A DNA stretch of 64,000 nt, taken from positions 707,452,885 through 707,516,884 of the forward strand of contig CM068367.1 in the NCBI GenBank assembly GCA_034769895.1. The letters are read 5' to 3'. The position numbers and the translations under genes are program-made. Below the pieces are notes generated by a model. That model did not search any database. It was not told where the DNA came from and saw nothing but the letters and a program-made list of their open reading frames with translations. The stretch is from Magicicada septendecula. Taxonomy: Eukaryota > Arthropoda > Insecta > Hemiptera > Cicadidae. Shown one piece after another: positions 58,229 through 64,000 of the stretch (the stretch's first letter is position 1; the number at the start of each line of letters is the position of its first letter).

Positions 58229-61200
58229 TTTATTTTTTACTGTAATTTACAATGGATTTTCACCAAGTAAAGGCATCAAGCATTAATTATTAATAATATA
58301 TTATCCAGGATTCCCTGGGCTGCTATCATAATCTTCCTTTCCTTTGATTTTGGTTAAAATTCACTTATTTTGAATTAAATTTTGGGGTGAGAGCTACTCA
58401 ATCCGCCCTCGGCGTCGGTCAATAATGGACTATCGAAAATCTAACGATTTTTTGGCAATAAATTTCGGTTGCTATGGTTACCTAATAAATTATGCTAATT
58501 CTCATTGGTCATTAATTTAAGTCATTGTTATGTTTTAACGTCTTATTTTAGTTTAATTTTACAAAATATCTTCAAATGAAGATTTCTATCTTATATTAAT
58601 AGCTAGGTTTATTACATGAATACCATTGTTCATAATTTTTTATAAGGGTCATTTTGATATCCCTCATGGTCACTTTTGAGTAGCTAATTACATTTTTGTT
58701 ATTTTTCATATTTATATTTTACATATATTTTATTCAAAATAGGCTGTTACTCATACCTTTTGGTATTAGGAATTCCCACTTAATTTGTTTAAACATTTGG
58801 TATACTCTGCTTTGATATTGGACTATTATTTGTTCTCAAATTTACTAAATTCTTATTTAACAGTTAGGCCTAGAGCCTAGATTTTACTATACTACTATCT
58901 AACATTTCGTAGTAGCTTCTTACCTTTATATTTGGTATTTCTAACACAATTTTTTAACAAAACAAGTAATAAACATTGGTGTTCCTAACTCCACCTCTTA
59001 TTATAGTAATAAACATTTTCTTTACAGGTTCAAGCCTGAAATAACTTCTAACTACCTTTCTGCTCCCTTCTACTATCTGGTTCAATTAATAATTCATTAC
59101 ATTATATTGGTTCTTTTAAAACAATAACAACATCCTTATTATACTAACATTAATGTATACTTTGCACAATATATACTATTCCTCCATTCCTTCACTAGAA
59201 AAAGTGTCTATCGTTCTTGTTTGTCCTTCATTCCAATGCCTTAAATTCTATCTTATCCTATAATCCTTATTACCTATGGCTTACTTTAATTACATTATAA
59301 TAAGTTCCTCTTACTTACTAATACAAAGTTTATCACTGGTCTTCCTGTTATTCTAACACAGTTTACTAATTAGAATACTTTTTTGAAGTTCACCAACTAC
59401 ACTTTTTCCTTCATAGAAGGTTTTTGACTTATACACTTTCACTTACTATGTGCAACATGCTCTCACTACATGTCACCACTTTATTTTAATATACTCCTTC
59501 TTCCACTCACTTAATTATTCACTGGGTTGTTTTTGATGTTAGTATCATTATGGGGTTACTGATTATAATTGTTTATTTTATTTTCCCTTCACAAATGATC
59601 ACTTTTTGGGTAATTAACTGTGGCCTTGATTTGCCTTAGGGTATGTTTACTAATTTTTATTATATTCATCACTATTTATTAGGGTGTGTGTAATATTAAT
59701 TACCTAACTTATATTTATAAACACATTCCTTCATCAATAAAATATACATAACATTATTATCTTTCATTAACATTATTAACCTAGGTAAATCTCATCTACA
59801 CTCTAATTACATTAGTTCATTTGTTAACATACAGAATAATGGTCATTATTCGGGATTTACAATGTTCATTCTTAATGTCTTGATTACATTTAGTTCTTAG
59901 CTCCTTCTTCATTGTTCCGTGGTTCCTTTTGTATTTATCCGATCTATTGTGTCAGGTCATTGTCAGTTTATCAGTCATTTGTCATTTGGGTTATTGATCT
60001 CTGAGTTTATAAGTTTTGCCTCTTATTCTTGTCTTCAGCTTCTTTAATTTATAGTTAATTATTGTGGATCTTTACTACCTTATGTCATGTTACATAATGC
60101 ATCGCCACCAAAATTGATTATTTCGAAACAAAGATTATTATATTTTTTCTGAAATCATCAATATAGTTCATTTTATCAAGTTGTTATTATTCAGGAATTC
60201 ATCCATCGCTACTTTCTTCTTTATTCATTTTTATTAAGTCATGGTTCATAATAAGGTATTTGGTTTTATTTTATAAGAGTGTTATCCCTTGTATGTTCTA
60301 TTCCCTAAAATTTTTCTTCTCCCCCCTTCATATAAATTGGTACTAGCCAGAGGGCACGTGTGGCTTTATTACTCTGCTATCCATTTATACACATTTTGAG
60401 TTCAGAGGCCTTGCCTATCTGCTCAATAACATAAATAATTGTTGGACGTATCTCAACATAAAATCATCACATAATAATATTCATAATAATTATAATAATA
60501 GTCGTTCATTTCCGACTCACATAATATCAATACAATAAAACACTTTTGGGATTAATTATTCTCTCTTTTATACATCCATGACTTTTTCATCTCGGTGACT
60601 TATTTGGATTCCTTCGTTTAAGCTTATGGCGATATTTAATAGGCATTTTGTATTATTTCATTAGCTTATTTTATATGGTAGTGATTTTATTTGTTATCAC
60701 TTTATTGCTCATTTATTTTTAAAATTAACATTGTAGCTGGTTTCTGGCTCACTTATATATTTTCATTGATTGTTCACTTAATATGTCAGTGTTATTTTTT
60801 ATTTGATTGTCTTGTCTTTTCTTTTGTGAAACATTAATTTTTATTATTCCCTTTTGTGATAGGGTTAGTTAATGGTGTTATGTAGCGTCATCATTAGTTG
60901 TGTAACATTTTATTGTTTTAAATCAATTTTTTATGATATTTCATTATACATATTTTTCAAAATTACATTGGTTTACACATTTTGTTTCACACTTGGAGGT
61001 AAGTTTGTACTTACTTTGTTTTGAATTTAGCTTATCTTTCTCCTAAATTCCCCTTCATTCATATAATAGTTTCAATCAAATACTTATTGTAAGTTGTGCT
61101 TACATTTATTTTGAATTTTGATAATTGTTCTGCTCCAAATTCTCTTTAACTTTCTGACACTGTTTCATAATATTTTTTCAAAGAAGACTGGTTGTAAGTC

Positions 61201-61420
61201 CCTTTTATTTTCTTGGTTGTTATCTCACTTATGACATAGGTATTGTTTTGGTTGTCTTTTACTATGAGATAGGGTATTTATTTTACTGTACAATGGACCC
61301 TGTTATATATATCCCCTTTTTCTTGTAAGTTAATCTTCTCATTTATACATTAATTGGTTCGCATGGTCGGTCTACTTAAAATCAGTCCCATTTTGGATAG
61401 TATTTTGACTTAGTTTTATC
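58229..61420. other. 3.2 kb T-rich DNA without ORFs, inside LTR element
   Basis: T-rich on the + strand (A-rich in element sense). No frame of 60 codons or more occurs on either strand between about 58200 and 61720. It occupies the place where pol would be expected downstream of gag. No structural RNA or repeat was recognised in it. Confidence 0.6.
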
Positions 61421-63533
61421 CGTTTCCGGTACTGGCCGCTGTTCGGGCTGCTCCACCAATATGGTTTTCCGGTGGATTCCGTAGATTATAAGTGGTGTTA
61501 AATCTCTCTATGGGATCGTCACAGTACGGATCATATTCATATGGTTCTATTTCATCTTCGTTCCGTCTTTTCCTTCCCTCAGCATTCCTGGAACCGGGAT
61601 TAGGTTCATTGTTTCCATGATAGCCCTCTTAGTCATCCCCGTCCTCAGCCATGATATAGTTTATTCGAACGTGCTGGGTTCCCGGGTCATTGTTTGGCTG
61701 ATTTATTGAGGGTGTGTCTCTCCTTTGTTCCCTGCTTCTCCTATCTTCTTCAGCACTCCTACTCCTTGGTCTTCTATAACCACGTCTCCCGTTGTTTCTA
61801 CTCTGCATTTATATAGTTTACCCATCGCCTGTATGTTTGATTCGGTCCCGACTGGTTATTATTCTGGTATTGATTATTGGGCCTGTTATAACCGCCTCCG
61901 TTTTGGTTATTTCCCCTGTTGTAAGAATGGTTTGGATTGTTATTGTTGTTGGGTAATTCTGGTTATAATTTCTCGGGTAATTATTGTTGTTATTATTGTT
62001 ATTAAAACCTCGATAATTATTGGGGTTGGCTGGCGGATGATTGGCCGGTGTGTGGTTTCCTTGCGGCCCGCTTGGTTGATTTCTGTTATCGTAATTTCTG
62101 TAGTTCGGTGTGTTCTTTTGTCGGTTCAACACATAATGTTTCTCCCACTCATATTCTCCCAATAACGCGGCCATCTCTTGAATCGTCTTGATTCTTCCAC
62201 TCAAACGGCTTTTTGTGATTTCCCCGTCGTAGTGGTATGCCAATTGTGTCACCAGGCACTCTTCAGGGATGTTAGGTTCGAGGTTCCTCGCTATGCTTAC
62301 CTTACCTAAAAAGTAAGCGGTTGGGGACTGTCCCAGGTAAGGGTCGAATCGGCCGTTGCTGATGTTATTTCTTACCACGTGCTGAGTCGCCTCCGACCAG
62401 TATTTGCCCTTGAATAATTTTTTAAACTCACTAAAATTATGTATATCTGGTCTCACAGCCGTCCACCAATTGTCGTGAACTTCTTTGAACATGTCGTCGA
62501 TCATGCCCTTGATTACTGTCCACCGTGTCTCCCTGGTTCGGGCTAAGTTCTCCTGTACTCATTCTATGAATTCAATTGGGTTGCGTTTGTAATATTTAAA
62601 TTTTATCGTTTCTCTATTTTCGCTACATGATATGTGTGAGCTCATGATTGGTCGGTCCTTCAATGCATTAATCTCTTCCTGTAGGCGTAGATCTCTTGCC
62701 CTAAATTCAGCTATTTTCCCTTCTTGGGCGGTTGTGGTGTCCTTCACTTCACTTACTGATGCATCCAATCTGCTATAGTTCTCTTCGACTCTGGTCTGTA
62801 TTTGTTCTAATTTGTTGTTGTTTTCTTTTTGGAGTCCTTCAACCCTCCTCTTACCTTTGCCTTCAACTTCATTCACCTTGATCAAAATTTCTTCTCAGAC
62901 TTGCATCACTACTTCGCTGGTTTTCTCTATCTTCTCTTCCGTTTCCATTACAGTTTGTTTCAGTTCTTCTCTGTATTCCGTCAACTGTTGCTGTAATGTA
63001 TCCTGGTTGTATTCAATTTTGTCGTTCAGCGTTTCAATGTCCTCTTTCATGAGTCTCAAAGTTTCGCTGGTTTTCTCATTACTTCTCTCTATCTTTTCAC
63101 TAATCAATTTATTCTCCTCCTTCATTTCCTGTCTTAATTTCTCGTTATTTCCATTAATGTTCCGCCTTAAATCTTACTTGGTGCTGTCCAATTTTTCATT
63201 CTGTTTCTTGAAATTGTCATTAATTGCCTCGAATTTCTTGTCTAGTTCTTCTTTGTCTTCCTTTCTCTGTTCCTCCATTTTCTCATTCTGTTTCCTGGAG
63301 TCTTCTTTAATTAATTCCCACAGTTTTAGTAAGGCCAGGTCTCTTCTGGTTTCCTCCCGTTGTGTGGGCTTATCTATTTCCATAGGAGTTAATAATTCTT
63401 CTACCGAAGTTATCTCCTTTTCCTCCATTCTGACGTCTTTCTCGATCTCCTTTTCTGATCTTTTTGCTCCTTCTTCCGCCTCCTTCTCGCGTATCTTCAT
63501 CTGGTATCTCGTACCGTGCTTTGCCGGTTCCAT
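61421..63533 (-). pseudogene. Gag of the LTR element, coiled coil plus Asn- and Arg/Ser-rich tail
   Basis: From MEPAKHGTRYQMKIREKEAE (63533) one frame runs to 61818 with only three in-frame stops (63174-63176 TAA, 62895-62897 TGA, 62559-62561 TGA). It holds a long Glu/Lys coiled coil (63533-62660), then a capsid-like block (FKKLFKGKYWSEATQHVVRN, AYFLGKVSIARNLEPNIPEE) and an Asn-rich stretch. Near 61955 a frameshift leads to an Asn/Gly-rich tail, and a further shift to an Arg/Ser-rich segment (RRPRSRSAEEDRRSREQRRD) ending near 61421. No zinc knuckle is seen; the basic tail may replace it (inference). Confidence 0.75.
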
Positions 63534-63594
63534 TTCTGTAGTCGCCGCTAGAATCTGTAAATTTTAAAGGTATGTTTCCTTAACTATCCTAGCC

Positions 63595-63612
63595 CTACTA
63601 GTTGGCGCGCCA
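63595..63612 (-). other. Probable primer binding site of LTR element
   Basis: On the - strand TGGCGCGCCAACTAGTAG directly follows the 5' LTR. It resembles the TGGCGCCCAAC-type sites of gypsy-like elements, with one extra base pair. Confidence 0.5.
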
Positions 63613-63614
63613 CT

Positions 63615-64000
63615 TTTTAACTAAATCTTTGCGTGGGGTGTATTTAAAACTAATTAGTGTTATTCTGTAGTCCCACTTTGGATGCGTCACTTTGTAATAT
63701 ACCTTTTGTGGGTGTTGTAATTATTAATAGTTAGTGTTGTTCTTAAGTCGTTGTATCTTCGTATAGTATATGTGTGGGTGTCGAGCGTTTGTTAACTCGC
63801 TCGTTGGGTTCGTGGTATAGTATGTGTGTATGATTGAAGTTATTAATAATTTCAATAAATTCTGTCACTGTTATCTGCGTGTAGCAAGTCGAATTGTACC
63901 TTCTCTTACCATTTATGGGTAAACCGTATCTCTCACCGTTTGGTTTGAATATTGCCGCCTCGCCACCTGATTGGCGCACGCCTTTCTGCAGTGTCGACTT
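63615..64000 (-). repeat. 5' LTR (right copy), cut by the window end
   Basis: Matches the left copy over 63738-64000 with a few substitutions. It has about 90 bp more than the left copy at 63650-63740, which looks like a diverged tandem duplication (two copies of a TTAGTGTTRTTCT-type segment about 75 bp apart). Confidence 0.75.

Larger units (their letters stand above)
52081..64000 (-). mobile_element. Gag-bearing LTR element containing a PLE dimer, open at right
   Basis: A direct repeat of about 300 bp occurs at 52081-52377 and 63615-64000, where the window ends. Reading the - strand: right repeat as 5' LTR, a primer-binding-site-like TGGCGCGCCAACTAG, a 2.1-kb gag, 3.2 kb without any ORF of 60 codons or more, the PLE palindrome, about 110 nt of possible ORF end, then the left repeat as 3' LTR. 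No reverse transcriptase other than that of the PLE is present. The LTR outer limits are not proven because the right one leaves the window. Confidence 0.7.

Noticed and set aside
62812..63567. A 251-codon + strand ORF rich in Ser, Phe and Leu
   Set aside because: It is the complement of the Glu/Lys-rich coiled-coil gag on the - strand; GAA/AAG-rich codons give Ser/Phe/Leu in antisense. No independent evidence.

Overview
The window is AT-rich nuclear DNA of an arthropod, almost certainly an insect with a large, transposon-filled genome. The evidence is one host gene with eight recognisable coding exons spread over 40 kb and introns of up to 12.6 kb, together with Tc1/mariner, Tigger/pogo, Helitron (with OTU domain), BEL/Pao, gypsy-like, R1/Jockey-like and Penelope-like elements. 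A polyneopteran such as a cockroach, termite or stick insect would fit, but the order is inference only.

The host gene is methionine aminopeptidase 2 (MetAP2) on the + strand. Its coding exons lie at about 9211-9442, 13454-13590, 15704-15941, 16099-16193, 20841-20982, 26578-26752, 36417-36547 and 49143-49264. All eight join in frame, and all six metal-binding/catalytic residues of the family are present. The extreme N-terminus is not identified with confidence.

Positions 1-9210, upstream of the first recognised exon, hold AT-rich DNA and a decayed Helitron on the - strand (about 2791-8126 or further) with a 3' CTAG hairpin end, an OTU-protease ORF, a 15-residue repeat tract, and Rep and Pif1-like helicase remnants. 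Introns 1-5 hold several mariner relics, two other transposase fragments and a gag-pro LTR element without reverse transcriptase (21017-24126, TSD ATAT). Intron 6 (26753-36416) holds an R1/Jockey-like LINE relic, a BEL/Pao element (29124-32847, TSD CCAAC), a DD34D mariner and a 1-kb TIR element. Intron 7 (36548-49142) holds a mariner-like element of DD41D-type spacing that is one frameshift from intact (37238-38560), a pogo/Tigger element with a PCNA-box-like tail (39602-42158), a Jerky-like Tigger (43225-45481), long CT and AC microsatellites and a second LINE relic.

Downstream of the gene lies a gag-bearing, apparently pol-less LTR element on the - strand (52081 to beyond the window end). 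Inside it is the most remarkable object in the window: two full-length Penelope-like element (PLE) genes fused head to head in a 5.1-kb palindrome (arms 53097-55655 and 55670-58228, 14-nt spacer, no indel between arms over the coding region). Both PLE ORFs (770 codons, RT plus GIY-YIG endonuclease) are open. They differ at five residues, one of which changes the RT catalytic YVDD to YVDN in the + strand copy. Each arm ends with a motif that folds as a hammerhead ribozyme in the sense orientation of its ORF.

Only MetAP2 is a clear host gene. Everything else coding is transposon-derived, and only the two PLE ORFs, the Helitron OTU ORF and the LTR protease ORF are open over a full domain.
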